Of a stretch of DNA of 64,000 bases, positions 45,872-55,293 are shown one piece after another. The notes below the pieces were generated by a model. The model was not told the origin of the DNA, searched no databases, and worked only from the letters and a program-made list of their open reading frames with translations. The stretch spans positions 1-64,000 of the forward strand of contig JASGCO010000021.1 in assembly GCA_030054095.1 (NCBI GenBank). Reading direction: 5' to 3'. The DNA is from Sediminibacterium sp. (GTDB taxonomy: Bacteria; Bacteroidota; Bacteroidia; B-17B0; Aurantibacillaceae). The position numbers and the translations under genes were made by a program. Positions within the stretch are counted from its first letter, which is position 1, and each line of letters starts with the position of its first letter.

Positions 45872-46576
45872 CTATTTAAGGGCATCAGCCAGTAGTTTTT
45901 TATCTACAATTCCGGTTTTACGGAATGTTTCTTTCCCGTTCTTGATAACTATAAATGCCGGAATTTCACTGACGTTGAACTCTTTCATAATAGCCTGATC
46001 TACTCCTCCATCTACTTTAAGCACATTTACCTTTGGAAACTCAGCTGCCAGACTTTCTATAACCGGCTTCATTTTTACACAAGGTCCGCAATATTTCGAC
46101 TGCACACAAATCAGATTGGTGCCGGTAGATTTTATAGAAGCTTTAAACTTCCCTGCATCGGCCTGAACGCTATTGCTGCTTTTTTCTTCCGGCAGCGCGT
46201 TTCTTCGCCAGGCATTCATCCCTCCGTCAAGTTCATAAATGGCCGTAAACCCACGCGCCAAAAGATCCTGAGCTGCCCGGTGACTACGGCCCCCGGATAA
46301 ACAATATACATACACAGGTTTGGTTTTATCAAGAACCGTAACGGCTTTTTGGTAAGAAGCGGGATCATTAATATCTCCCAAAATACAATTTTTAATATGT
46401 CCCGCATTGTATTCTTCAAGTGTACGCACATCGAGAAGTTGAACAGAACCATTTGTTTTTAATTCCTTTTCAAAAGCTGAAGGATCCATGCGTTTGATTG
46501 GCTCCTGAGACTGACAACTAGCATATAAAAACATGCTCAGAATAGCGATAAAATAACTAACTAAGGTTGGCTTCAT
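45872..46576 (-). CDS. Rhodanese-thioredoxin fusion lipoprotein
   Basis: A 234-residue envelope lipoprotein. The signal peptide ends in a lipobox (FLYASC, Cys 21). A rhodanese domain (about 33-130) has DVRTLEEYNAGHI and the active-site loop CLSGGRSHRA, followed by LDGGMNAW. A thioredoxin domain (about 140-234) has the redox motif SKYCGPCVKMKP and the cis-Pro in SEIPAFIVI. One protein thus joins sulfurtransferase and disulfide-redox activities in the periplasm. A -7 TAACTTTG lies at 46587-46594 on its strand. Partners are not known. Confidence 0.88.
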   Translation of the reverse strand: MKPTLVSYFIAILSMFLYASCQSQEPIKRMDPSAFEKELKTNGSVQLLDVRTLEEYNAGHIKNCILGDINDPASYQKAVTVLDKTKPVYVYCLSGGRSHRAAQDLLARGFTAIYELDGGMNAWRRNALPEEKSSNSVQADAGKFKASIKSTGTNLICVQSKYCGPCVKMKPVIESLAAEFPKVNVLKVDGGVDQAIMKEFNVSEIPAFIVIKNGKETFRKTGIVDKKLLADALK

Positions 46577-46586
46577 AATTTTAGTG

Positions 46587-46594
46587 CAAAGTTA
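46587..46594 (-). promoter_or_regulatory. -7 element of the rhodanese-thioredoxin gene
   Basis: On the minus strand this reads TAACTTTG, a perfect match, 10 bp before the ATG at 46576. Confidence 0.5.
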
Positions 46595-46650
46595 TCCATT
46601 TAATTTTGAAAACGGAGCAGCGTTTTTACTATATTTAGATCTTAGATAGA

Positions 46651-47412
46651 ATGACATTAAAACCCATATACAAGGTAGGTTTATATTTGTTTTGTGTTCT
46701 GACATTGGTAAGTGCCTGCCGTAAAACGGAGCAAATACCATCAACTGCTCAGGATTACGTTTCCATATCTAAGGAAACAGCAGGTTTGTATTCTGGTTTT
46801 TTTGTTATTGAGCAGCATCATGAGTTTGATACCCTGAGTTCGCCCACCACGCCAACCTATTATACACCCTGGGTTCGGTTGTTTGATAAACCTAAAAATG
46901 ATTACGCCATGATGTCCGGGAAAAACCTAGGCAGCATTACTGTGGATTCACAGCCCCTAACCTATCAGCCCGGTGTAAATGCTTATGTAGGGGCCAATCG
47001 TACTGCATTTGACAGTACCTGGTATCATTTTAAACTAAACTCGGGTTCCTTACCCTCTTTTTATCACGTGCACAAAGATTCGTTTTACACTATTCCACCA
47101 ATTTATATTGCCATTATTCCCCCTCAATTAACCTATACGCAACAATTAGTGATTCCGATGCCTACCACAACCGGTTTTGATGAAATTGTTGTGTTTGTTA
47201 AAAACCCGGATGGAACTGCTCTTTCCCCGGTGAAACGTTTCCCTGCTGGAACCGCTCAATTGATATTAAATCCCCGCGATTTTATGGGGGTTCCTTTGGG
47301 GGTAAGGCAGATTGAAGTTATAATTAAACGGTATCAGGTAAAACAACTTGGGGGCAAAACGTACAGATTTGAGCTAAATAACGTTATTACCTTATCTAAA
47401 CGGTTTATTTAG
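46651..47412 (+). CDS. Lipoprotein of unknown function
   Basis: A 253-residue lipoprotein with a signal peptide ending in VSAC (lipobox). The mature part is strand-rich with many Thr, Pro and Tyr residues (TPTYYTPWVRLFDKPKN, GLYSGFFVIEQHH, IPPIYIAIIPPQLTY), which suggests a beta-sandwich surface domain. No family was recognised. It is followed by a gap of 219 bp and a T9SS cargo gene on the same strand. Confidence 0.75.
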   Translation: MTLKPIYKVGLYLFCVLTLVSACRKTEQIPSTAQDYVSISKETAGLYSGFFVIEQHHEFDTLSSPTTPTYYTPWVRLFDKPKNDYAMMSGKNLGSITVDSQPLTYQPGVNAYVGANRTAFDSTWYHFKLNSGSLPSFYHVHKDSFYTIPPIYIAIIPPQLTYTQQLVIPMPTTTGFDEIVVFVKNPDGTALSPVKRFPAGTAQLILNPRDFMGVPLGVRQIEVIIKRYQVKQLGGKTYRFELNNVITLSKRFI

Positions 47413-47619
47413 CGCCTGTTAACTGTTTCGGGTAGTTGCTGTACTGCCCTACATACCGATAACAGATAAACGGATGAATTCAGTTTTTCAGCCGCTTCCC
47501 TACATTACTTCTTACGGTATTTTATTTATCCGGATTTGAAATGCCATCCCATTACATTTTCATAACAATTTAATTGTATTTAGCTGATACAATGACTATT
47601 AAACCAACTCATTTATAGT

Positions 47620-47627
47620 TATCTTTG
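47620..47627 (+). promoter_or_regulatory. -7 element with leaderless start
   Basis: A perfect TATCTTTG ends 4 bp before the ATG at 47632. Confidence 0.55.
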
Positions 47628-47631
47628 AGTA

Positions 47632-48900
47632 ATGCAAAAAAGACGCCTGAATAGGTATTGTTATGCCTTTTTGTTGCTGGCTTTTCAATGGAAGGCACAA
47701 GTGGCTATTACAGGAGGTTTCTTTACTTATACTCAGACCTTTGGTTCTTCTGGCCCTGCAAGCTGGACCAATAACGTTTCTTATTTAGGCTGGTACCAGA
47801 CTTCTTCCTCGGCTTATCAGGGATATATAAATGTTACAGCGGCGGCACCTTCCAATAACGGGGGCGTATATACTTATCAATGTGCTGGAAACGGTGACGT
47901 AAAACTCGGTTCCAGAGCCTCAGGCGGATCGGGAGTTATTCGTTACGGGCTACGTTTACGAAACACATCGGGACAAACCATACAAAGTATTAATGTGGCG
48001 TATGATTTTTTCCAAATGTCTCTGGCGCAAAATGGCGGCAATGTAAACACCATTGCGTTTGATTACCAGGTGGGGGCCACGTTGACCAGCCTTACCACCG
48101 GAGCGTGGACAGCGGTAAGCGCTTTAAACTTCTCAGCACTGCAATCAACCATAACCAGCGGCGGTAGTCAGATTTTGGGTTATCCCTGTACACAAAGTGG
48201 TTCTAAAAGCGCCGTGTGCATTCCGGTTACGATCCCCAACAACAATGATATAATGCTTCGTTTTACGGATGTGGATGACTCGGGCAACGACCATCATCTG
48301 GCCATTGACAATGTGGTAGTGAATACCTTTACCAATAATATTTGTTCGCCGTTGCCTGTACAGCTTTTGTCGTTCACGGTTACGCCCGATAAGGAAAACG
48401 GGCGCTTGGCAACCTGGTCAACCATTTCAGAACGCAATGCCACCCTTTTTGAAGTAGAAGGCGCAAACGATGCGGAGCACTTCCACAGGATAGTTTCTGT
48501 ACCCGCTAAAGGCGAAAGCAGCAGTTATAACCGTTACCAGACGTTTATTCCTGAAACAGACTGGCATCCGTTTACCTATTTCCGGCTTAAACAAATTGAC
48601 AACGACAGGTCTTTTTTGTATAGTCCCATAGTGTATCTGGGCTTAAACAAAGTGAAAACAGAACTGAATTACCGGAGTGCAGGAGAAGACGGAATACCAT
48701 CCCTGATGATTAAAGGCCCTGCCAACACACCGTTTAAGTTAGCGTTCTATAGTACTCTTGGGCAGTTGATTTTACATAAAACCGGGATTTTTACGGAAAC
48801 AGAATTTGAAATAATCTCTCTGGAAAATCTTCCGGGTGGTGTTTACCCGGTTGTGTTAGAGGCCGGTAGTGAACGTATTACTACCAGGTTATTGCGATAA
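47632..48900 (+). CDS. Secreted beta-sandwich protein with T9SS-type sorting domain
   Basis: A 422-residue exported protein. After a signal peptide (YCYAFLLLAFQWKAQ) the first ~240 residues form a concanavalin-like, strand-rich region (TFGSSGPASWTNNVSYLGW, HHLAIDNVVVNT). The C-terminal ~150 residues contain the 'LPVQLLSFTV ... NGRLATWSTISERNATLFEV' block that often precedes type IX sorting domains, and a final ENLPGGVYPVVLEAGSERIT motif typical of a Por C-terminal domain. Role unknown; likely surface-exposed or released. Confidence 0.8.
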   Translation: MQKRRLNRYCYAFLLLAFQWKAQVAITGGFFTYTQTFGSSGPASWTNNVSYLGWYQTSSSAYQGYINVTAAAPSNNGGVYTYQCAGNGDVKLGSRASGGSGVIRYGLRLRNTSGQTIQSINVAYDFFQMSLAQNGGNVNTIAFDYQVGATLTSLTTGAWTAVSALNFSALQSTITSGGSQILGYPCTQSGSKSAVCIPVTIPNNNDIMLRFTDVDDSGNDHHLAIDNVVVNTFTNNICSPLPVQLLSFTVTPDKENGRLATWSTISERNATLFEVEGANDAEHFHRIVSVPAKGESSSYNRYQTFIPETDWHPFTYFRLKQIDNDRSFLYSPIVYLGLNKVKTELNYRSAGEDGIPSLMIKGPANTPFKLAFYSTLGQLILHKTGIFTETEFEIISLENLPGGVYPVVLEAGSERITTRLLR

Positions 48901-48956
48901 TAGCGCTTTTAACCTGATTTAAGGTTTTAGACTTTATTTTTTCCTTAATTTTAAAC

Positions 48957-48964
48957 TACCTTTA
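48957..48964 (+). promoter_or_regulatory. -7-like element of the SPFH gene
   Basis: TACCTTTA, one mismatch from consensus, 29 bp upstream of the ATG at 48994. Confidence 0.35.
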
Positions 48965-48993
48965 AAACGAAACAAAACAATAGATTAAATACT

Positions 48994-50106
48994 ATGGGAT
49001 TATTTGATAAAATCAGAAATGAATTTATAGATATCATTGAATGGGTAGATAACACCAATGATACGATTGTATGGAAATTTCCACGTTACCAGAATGAAAT
49101 AAAAATGGGCGCCCAACTTACGGTTAGAGAAAGTCAGGTAGCCGTATTTATGAACGAAGGTAAAATAGCTGATGTGTTTCTTCCGGGCCGTTACGAATTA
49201 CAAACGCAGAATATGCCTATTTTAACGACACTGCGTGGTTGGAAGTACGGATTTAACTCACCGTTTAAAGTAGATGTTTACTATGTAAATACCAAACAAT
49301 TCATTGACCAGAAATGGGGAACCAAAAATCCCATCACACTCAGTGACCCTCGTTTTGGGTTTATTGAATTAAGGGCCTTTGGTACTTACGCGTTTAAAGT
49401 GACGGATGCCGGTAAGTTTATTAAAGAAATAGCTGGTACCAATGAAAGTTTTTCAACCGAAGAGGTGGCCGAGCAATTGCGTAGTATGATTGTTACCAAG
49501 TTCAGTGATGCTACGGGCGAAGGAAATATTCCAGTTGAAAAATTTGCAGCCAATCTTGAAGAGTTATCTCAGATAGGGCGTGATAAACTGAATACCGATT
49601 TTGCGGAATATGGTTTAAACATCACCAAGTTTCTGGTAGAAAATGTGAGTATGCCAGAAGATCTTAAAAAAGAAATCTTCAACTACTCGCGTTTAAACGC
49701 TATTGACATGAACAAACTGGCTCAGTTTAATACCGCCAACGCTATAGGCGATGCCGCCAAAAATCAGGGACTTGGTGGTGCCGGTGTTGGTATGGGGGTT
49801 GGTTTTGGAATGGGAAATATGATGACTAACATGTTTAACCAAACCGGAATGACCAATATGGGCAGTAACGCTACGCCCCCTCCCCCTCCTGTTACACAAT
49901 TTCATGTTGTTATTAATGGTGCGCAGGCTGGACCTTTCAACATTCCACAATTACAAGCGATGGTAGCTTCGGGACAATTAACCCGCGCTTCTCTGGTTTG
50001 GAAAGCCGGAATGGCGAACTGGGTTGCTGCTGACTCACAACCTGAACTTCAGGCTTTATTTACGTCAGTGCCCCCTCCTCCACCTCCTGTACCTCCAGTA
50101 TCCTAA
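48994..50106 (+). CDS. SPFH-domain protein with C-terminal GYF_2 domain
   Basis: A 370-residue protein. Residues ~1-250 are an SPFH/virion-core-like domain (YdjI type), seen in MGLFDKIRNEFIDIIEWVDN, QVAVFMNEGKIADVFLPGRY and FGTYAFKVTDAGKF; a Gly/Met-rich linker (GAGVGMGVGFGMGNMMTN) and a PPPPP run lead to a GYF_2/DUF4339 domain (FHVVINGAQAGPFNIPQLQA ... ASLVWKAGMANW), and the C-terminus is a second proline run. GYF_2 domains recruit such proteins to membranes or partner proteins. There is no membrane helix. Followed by a strong terminator. Confidence 0.85.
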   Translation: MGLFDKIRNEFIDIIEWVDNTNDTIVWKFPRYQNEIKMGAQLTVRESQVAVFMNEGKIADVFLPGRYELQTQNMPILTTLRGWKYGFNSPFKVDVYYVNTKQFIDQKWGTKNPITLSDPRFGFIELRAFGTYAFKVTDAGKFIKEIAGTNESFSTEEVAEQLRSMIVTKFSDATGEGNIPVEKFAANLEELSQIGRDKLNTDFAEYGLNITKFLVENVSMPEDLKKEIFNYSRLNAIDMNKLAQFNTANAIGDAAKNQGLGGAGVGMGVGFGMGNMMTNMFNQTGMTNMGSNATPPPPPVTQFHVVINGAQAGPFNIPQLQAMVASGQLTRASLVWKAGMANWVAADSQPELQALFTSVPPPPPPVPPVS

Positions 50107-50120
50107 TGACTATTATGTTT

Positions 50121-50154
50121 AAACAGGCAGGCTGTAAGTCTGCCTGTTTTTTTA
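50121..50154 (+). terminator. Rho-independent terminator after the SPFH gene
   Basis: A perfect 10-bp stem (AAACAGGCAG with CTGCCTGTTT), a 9-nt loop and a T run, 14 bp after the stop codon. Confidence 0.9.
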
Positions 50155-50376
50155 TGGTAATGCCTTTTCCACATAGATTATTTGGCAAACGCCATTATTG
50201 CATTATCGCACCATACCATGTCATACACCATTCTCGGATCCACAAGAAGAGTTTTAGAAAAGTTAACTTTATCAGGTATTTTGAGGAATGAGCAACTACA
50301 TTTTGATAACCATTAAAAAGGGAATGTTGTCCTATTTCACAAAAAAGCTATATTTAAGTAAAGTAAAAAAGAACCA

Positions 50377-52398
50377 TTGCTTAAGAGAATTAGTCTGATA
50401 GTTATGTTGAGCGTATGTAAGTTTGCACTTGCACAACCAGACGAATCTTTTTTTAATAATTTGTCGGAACAGATTGAAAAACCGCATCTCCCTTATTTTA
50501 ATAAAGCCAGATTATTAATACAGCATCAAAATTATATTTCTGCCATTCCATACGTAGATTCCTTGTTGGCTGTTTACCCTACGACAACGGACATCGCATT
50601 TTTAACCGGATTATGTTACACCCATCATCCCAACAAGCGACCGGAAAGCATACGGTTTATTAAACGTATGGAAAACAACAGCGTGAGGGTGCATGGCTAT
50701 TATTATTATCTGGGGCGTGCTTACGAAACCAATGACAGTATGCAACAAGCCTTACAATACTATTCAAAAGCAATAGAAGCGGAGCGAGCGACCAGAGATA
50801 AGGATGAGTATTACCTTGATTTACTTCAAACTAAATTACACCAAATAGAAAACCAGATAAACTACCGGAATAAACAAAGTACAGTAACGGTACGTAATAT
50901 GGGGAAACCTGTTAATACAAATGCTTCTGAATATGTACCTTTAATACCTTCTGACCAGTCGAAACTGATATTTACCTATCGCGGTGAGTTATCAAAAGGT
51001 GGAAAACGGGTTTTGAACAAACAGAAACTCCATAATATAAAACTTCAGGAACAGGGGCAGTATTTTGAAGATATTTTTGTTACCTATCCGCAAACCGACA
51101 GCACCTGGAATACTCCTGTTCCCATTACCGAATTAAATACTAACCTGCACGATGCAGCCGTAAGCATTAACAGCGATGGCACACGCTTATTTATTTATAA
51201 AAATACCGGAATTGGTGCTGGTGATTTATACATCAGCAAATGGGACGGGCAACGCTGGCGGACGCCAGTCTATCAAAAAGGCCTGAATTCTTTGGCCTGG
51301 GACGGCAGTGCCTGTTTTTTGCCGGACAATAGGCACGCTATTATTTCCAGCGAACGAAAAGGAGGCTTTGGTGGACGGGATTTATACGTCGCCGAACAAA
51401 TTGCAGAAAACCAATGGGCTAACATTAAAAATCTGGGGCCACTTATCAATACTAAACAGGACGAAGATGCGCCGTTTGTTACCGCGGATGGAAAAATTCT
51501 TTTCTTTGCTGCTAACGGTAAAAAAAGTATTGGTGGATACGATATTATGCGATCTGACCTTAAAGATACAATCTGGCAGGAACCTTTTAATGTAGGGGCA
51601 CCGGTAAATACCAAAGAAGACGATAAGTTTTTCAGTGTTACGCCCGATGGCAAAAAAGCGTATTTCTCTTCACAACGTGCTAATGGACAAGGCGAACAAG
51701 ATATTTACATTGTAGAACCCGCCATACCAGGAAAACCAGTTGCCCTGGTTCAAATTGAAGGAAACGTTACCCTTAATGATAAGCCGACAGAGGCTGGTAT
51801 TGAAGTCAGGTCTTTAACCAGACGTTCTGTATTTGTATTGTCTGCCCTATCCGACAAAAAAAAGGGACACTTCTTATTCAATATTCCCGCAGGCGATGAG
51901 TACGAACTGATTATCCGACACAAAAAATTCCCGCCTCAGGTAAAAGAACTATCAACCGTTGCTGTTGACTCTTTTATGACCATTACTATTATCGCTGATT
52001 TTTATTCACCTGAATTGAATGAAAAGCTGGAATTAAAACGCGATAGTGTGCTGACTTCATTAAAAAGAGGTCATCCGGTTTCTTTTATGAATGAGTTTAC
52101 CGACAGATATGGGGAAGTGAAAATACCTGGCCTTGTATTTAAAGTACAGGTAGGCGCGTTTCTGTTCTTCGAGAATTTTAGTTACACAAATGTACTGGGG
52201 TTCCCGAAAATATTAAGGGAAATAGGCGATGACGGCATAACCCGTTTTACAATGGGTGGGTTTGAAACAATGGAGGAAGCCCGGAAACTTCTTGACCGGG
52301 TCAGGAAAAAATCATTAAAAGAAGCGTTTATTATTGCTTTCTATAACGATAAAAGGTACTACCTACAGGAGCTTATAAAAGAAGGAATTATAAAGTAA
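50377..52398 (+). CDS. TPR/PD40-repeat envelope protein with SPOR-like C-terminus
   Basis: A 673-residue exported protein. A signal peptide (ISLIVMLSVCKFALAQ) is followed by TPR-like helices (about 30-170), a WD40-like PD40 propeller (about 190-450, with repeats such as DAAVSINSDGTRLFIY, DAPFVTADGKILFFA, KFFSVTPDGKKAYFSS), a CarboxypepD-like module and a SPOR-like end (VFKVQVGAFLFFENF ... ITRFTMGGFETMEEAR). The order resembles PorE-type type IX secretion proteins, but the OmpA peptidoglycan domain is replaced by the SPOR-like part. The start codon is TTG at 50377; the ATG at 50404 would cut the signal peptide. Confidence 0.8.
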   Translation: MLKRISLIVMLSVCKFALAQPDESFFNNLSEQIEKPHLPYFNKARLLIQHQNYISAIPYVDSLLAVYPTTTDIAFLTGLCYTHHPNKRPESIRFIKRMENNSVRVHGYYYYLGRAYETNDSMQQALQYYSKAIEAERATRDKDEYYLDLLQTKLHQIENQINYRNKQSTVTVRNMGKPVNTNASEYVPLIPSDQSKLIFTYRGELSKGGKRVLNKQKLHNIKLQEQGQYFEDIFVTYPQTDSTWNTPVPITELNTNLHDAAVSINSDGTRLFIYKNTGIGAGDLYISKWDGQRWRTPVYQKGLNSLAWDGSACFLPDNRHAIISSERKGGFGGRDLYVAEQIAENQWANIKNLGPLINTKQDEDAPFVTADGKILFFAANGKKSIGGYDIMRSDLKDTIWQEPFNVGAPVNTKEDDKFFSVTPDGKKAYFSSQRANGQGEQDIYIVEPAIPGKPVALVQIEGNVTLNDKPTEAGIEVRSLTRRSVFVLSALSDKKKGHFLFNIPAGDEYELIIRHKKFPPQVKELSTVAVDSFMTITIIADFYSPELNEKLELKRDSVLTSLKRGHPVSFMNEFTDRYGEVKIPGLVFKVQVGAFLFFENFSYTNVLGFPKILREIGDDGITRFTMGGFETMEEARKLLDRVRKKSLKEAFIIAFYNDKRYYLQELIKEGIIK

Positions 52399-52410
52399 TA
52401 CCTGTCCACC

Positions 52411-52441
52411 TTTGAAAATAAGCGCCGGTCGGTTAATTTTA
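52411..52441 (+). promoter_or_regulatory. Promoter of the GNAT acetyltransferase gene
   Basis: TTTG at 52411-52414, a 19-bp spacer and TAATTTTA at 52434-52441 fit the consensus with one mismatch in the -7 box. The ATG follows 4 bp later. Confidence 0.55.
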
Positions 52442-52445
52442 CACC

Positions 52446-52895
52446 ATGATAGTAAGAAAAGGAACAGAACAGGATTTGGCCGCCGCGTTAACTTTAATTA
52501 AAGAATTGGCTACCTACGAAAAAGCGCCTAATGAAGTTACCGTTACACTCGGTGAGATGAAGGAATGGGGATTTGGGAACGATAAGCAATTTGATTTTTA
52601 TGTAGGCGAGAAAAACGGCAAAATAATAGGACTGGCCTTATATTACTTTAAATACTCTACCTGGAAAGGGAAATGTCTTTTTCTGGAAGATATAATTGTT
52701 ACTGAAAGTGAGCGTGGACATGGCTATGGTAAATTACTGTTCGACGCCGTTTACAACGTTGCTGAAAACAGTAAAGTAAGGCGTATGGAGTGGCAGGTAT
52801 TAGAGTGGAATGAACCGGCCATTGAGTTTTATAAACGTTACAATACGCATTTCGATCCGGAGTGGATTAACTGTCAGATACGTTTTACAGTATAA
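52446..52895 (+). CDS. GNAT N-acetyltransferase, diamine-acetyltransferase-like
   Basis: A 149-residue acetyl-CoA-dependent acetyltransferase. The SSAT-like features are VRKGTEQDLAAALTLIKELA at the start, FKYSTWKGKCLFLEDIIV in the middle (the signature of spermidine/spermine acetyltransferase relatives), the acetyl-CoA loop ERGHGYGKLLFD and EWNEPAIEFYKRY near the end. The substrate may be a polyamine or small amine. It stands alone. Confidence 0.85.
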   Translation: MIVRKGTEQDLAAALTLIKELATYEKAPNEVTVTLGEMKEWGFGNDKQFDFYVGEKNGKIIGLALYYFKYSTWKGKCLFLEDIIVTESERGHGYGKLLFDAVYNVAENSKVRRMEWQVLEWNEPAIEFYKRYNTHFDPEWINCQIRFTV

Positions 52896-53080
52896 GATTA
52901 CCAACATCTGTCTTACACTACAGGTATAGCCGCCGGCAGTATGTTACTTCTTACATGATACGCAAGCATCAGTACTGTCCGGTAAATAAATTTCTTTTTT
53001 TTGATTTTAGTTTATGGAATTGTTGAGGCAATTGCATCTTAATATTAAAATCAATTACTAATTTTTAAAACCTTAAGTGT

Positions 53081-55015
53081 ATGATACGCCTACGTTTCAT
53101 CTTCATTTTTATTGCCTGTCTGCTGGGAGCAGCCAGTGCGCAAAATCAGTTAATGCCAATTAGCGGCAGCATTTGCGGAGAAGTTCGCGAAAAAGGAAAT
53201 AAGGATGTTATTCCTTTTGCTACTGTTACCTTAACCCGTACCGATTCTAATAAAGTATTTACAACAACATCGGATGCCAACGGCAAATACTGTTTCACCA
53301 ATCTGAAAGCCGGAAAATATAAACTCCACATTGTGTATGTTGGCTATACGCCAAAAACAGTAAGCAACATAACCATTGCCGCTTATGATAAAAAGAAACT
53401 AAACGTTGATCTGGAAGGTAACAACGTACAAGTAGATGAAGTGGTTATTACGGAACCCGCCCCTAAAGTGCGGGAGGATGCCTTGTATATTAAGCAAGAT
53501 GTTTTGAAGAAGGAATCTAAGTACCGTTTAAATGCTGTATCCACCTATAATTCTCCGGTACATGGCGGTTATCCTGCTACTGCAGACTTTAACACGGAAG
53601 AATACAAAAATTTTAACGATAACGATTTTAAAACCGTTAGTAAAGATCCACTTTCAACAATGAGTATTGATGTGGATCGCGCTTCCTATAGTAATGTACG
53701 CCGTTTTATTAATCAGGGAAGTCTGCCTCCAGCCGACGCGGTGCGTGTGGAGGAAATGATTAATTACTTTCACTACAACTACCCGCAACCAAAACAAGCA
53801 GATCCCTTTTCCATTACTACAGAATATACAGAGTGTGCCTGGAATAAAAATCATAAACTGATTCATGTTGGCATTCAGGGCAAAACTATTGCCATGGATA
53901 ACCTGCCACCCAACAACCTTGTTTTCCTAATTGATGTATCGGGGTCCATGATGGATCAAAATAAACTCCCGTTGTTAAAGTCGGGATTACAGTTACTGAT
54001 AGAACAAATGCGTCCTCAGGATCGCATCTCTATTGTTGTTTATGCCGGAGCTGCCGGCGTAGTGCTCCCTTCCACTCCCGGATCTGAAAAAGAAAAAATC
54101 AGTATGGCGCTTGAACAACTTCAGGCGGGTGGTTCTACTGCCGGTGGCGAAGGCATTTTACTAGCCTACAAAACGGCGGCTGAAAACTTTATCAAAAATG
54201 GCAACAACCGCATCATATTGGCTACTGATGGTGATTTTAATGTTGGCGTAAGCAGCGAAGGTGAATTGGTACGGTTAATAGAGAAAAAGCGTGAAGAAGG
54301 TGTGTTTCTTACTGTTTTAGGCTTTGGTTCCGGGAACTATAAAGATTCTAAAATGGAACAGTTGGCCGATAAGGGAAATGGTAATTATGCTTATATTGAT
54401 AACTTGCTGGAAGCAAAAAAAGTACTGGTAAAAGAAATGGGAGGTACCTTACTAACCATTGCCAAAGATGTAAAAATTCAAATTGAGTTTAATCCGGCTA
54501 AAGTAAAAGCGTACCGTTTGGTAGGTTACGAAAACCGTTTGCTGAATAACGAGGATTTTAATGATGATAAAAAGGACGCGGGAGAACTTGGTTCAGGACA
54601 TACGGTTACCGCTATGTATGAAATTATTCCAGCGGGATCGGATGAAGCAGTTGGTGACGTTGATCCTTTAAAATACCAAAAAACAGAACCGGTAACAGTG
54701 GCGAACAGCAGTAACGAAATTATGACCATTAAATTCCGTTACAAAGAACCTAACGAGAACAAATCGAAACTGATTACCCGCGTTTTAAATGAGAAAAGCA
54801 GCAGCATCGAAAATGCCTCTGAGAACTGCCGCTTTGCCAGTGCCGTTGCCGGGTTTGGCATGTTGCTCCGCGATTCAAAATACAAAGGAGACATTACCTG
54901 GAAACAAGTCATTGCTATGGCAAAAGGTGCTAAAGGGAATGATGATGACGGGTACCGTGCCGAGTTTATACGTTTGGCTGAAATGGTACAACTGATGAAA
55001 CAGAAAAACGGTTAA
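53081..55015 (+). CDS. vWA-domain exported protein with CarboxypepD-type N-terminal module (YfbK-like)
   Basis: A 644-residue exported protein: signal peptide (IFIFIACLLGAASAQ), a CarboxypepD_reg-like module (about 30-110, SGSICGEVREKGNKDVIPFA), a vWF-N-like segment (DPLSTMSIDVDRASYSNVRR), a von Willebrand A domain with intact MIDAS (FLIDVSGSMMDQ, DxSxS, then TDGDFNVG) at about 280-450, and a C-terminal DUF3520-like part. vWA domains bind partners through a metal ion; the partner is unknown. Followed by a long structured 3' region ending in a T run. Confidence 0.87.
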   Translation: MIRLRFIFIFIACLLGAASAQNQLMPISGSICGEVREKGNKDVIPFATVTLTRTDSNKVFTTTSDANGKYCFTNLKAGKYKLHIVYVGYTPKTVSNITIAAYDKKKLNVDLEGNNVQVDEVVITEPAPKVREDALYIKQDVLKKESKYRLNAVSTYNSPVHGGYPATADFNTEEYKNFNDNDFKTVSKDPLSTMSIDVDRASYSNVRRFINQGSLPPADAVRVEEMINYFHYNYPQPKQADPFSITTEYTECAWNKNHKLIHVGIQGKTIAMDNLPPNNLVFLIDVSGSMMDQNKLPLLKSGLQLLIEQMRPQDRISIVVYAGAAGVVLPSTPGSEKEKISMALEQLQAGGSTAGGEGILLAYKTAAENFIKNGNNRIILATDGDFNVGVSSEGELVRLIEKKREEGVFLTVLGFGSGNYKDSKMEQLADKGNGNYAYIDNLLEAKKVLVKEMGGTLLTIAKDVKIQIEFNPAKVKAYRLVGYENRLLNNEDFNDDKKDAGELGSGHTVTAMYEIIPAGSDEAVGDVDPLKYQKTEPVTVANSSNEIMTIKFRYKEPNENKSKLITRVLNEKSSSIENASENCRFASAVAGFGMLLRDSKYKGDITWKQVIAMAKGAKGNDDDGYRAEFIRLAEMVQLMKQKNG

Positions 55016-55037
55016 GAGCGTCTCTCTTCGCTTTAAG

Positions 55038-55155
55038 AATAGCCTGATCACAGTAACTCTTTTCAGTTCAGTAAACGGACTCAGATCACACCTGGTTATC
55101 TGAATTCCTGATACTTTAAATGAAAGGAGCGGCAGTAATCAGGCTATTTTTTTAT
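55038..55155 (+). terminator. Structured 3' region with long-range stem and terminal T run
   Basis: An 11-bp perfect stem (AATAGCCTGAT at 55038-55048 with ATCAGGCTATT at 55138-55148) closes ~90 bp that contains at least one further hairpin (CAGAT...ATCTG), and is followed directly by seven Ts. It may be a multibranched terminator of the vWA gene or the end of a small RNA. The rest of the 278-bp gap before the minus-strand lipid kinase gene shows no gene. Confidence 0.55.
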
Positions 55156-55293
55156 TGAATGAGAATTACTTCCGGGTTACATTAGCCTCTCTTATTTATA
55201 CTCACTAAAGTACATTTCGTTATTATAATTCGAAATAATGACCAGAGTGTTCGATCATACTGTTTACAGGTATTTATCCTGTGGTTTTTTCTT

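Noticed and set aside
50106..50291. Small ORF directly after the SPFH gene
   Set aside because: It contains the strong terminator at 50121-50154 and has no family-like sequence.
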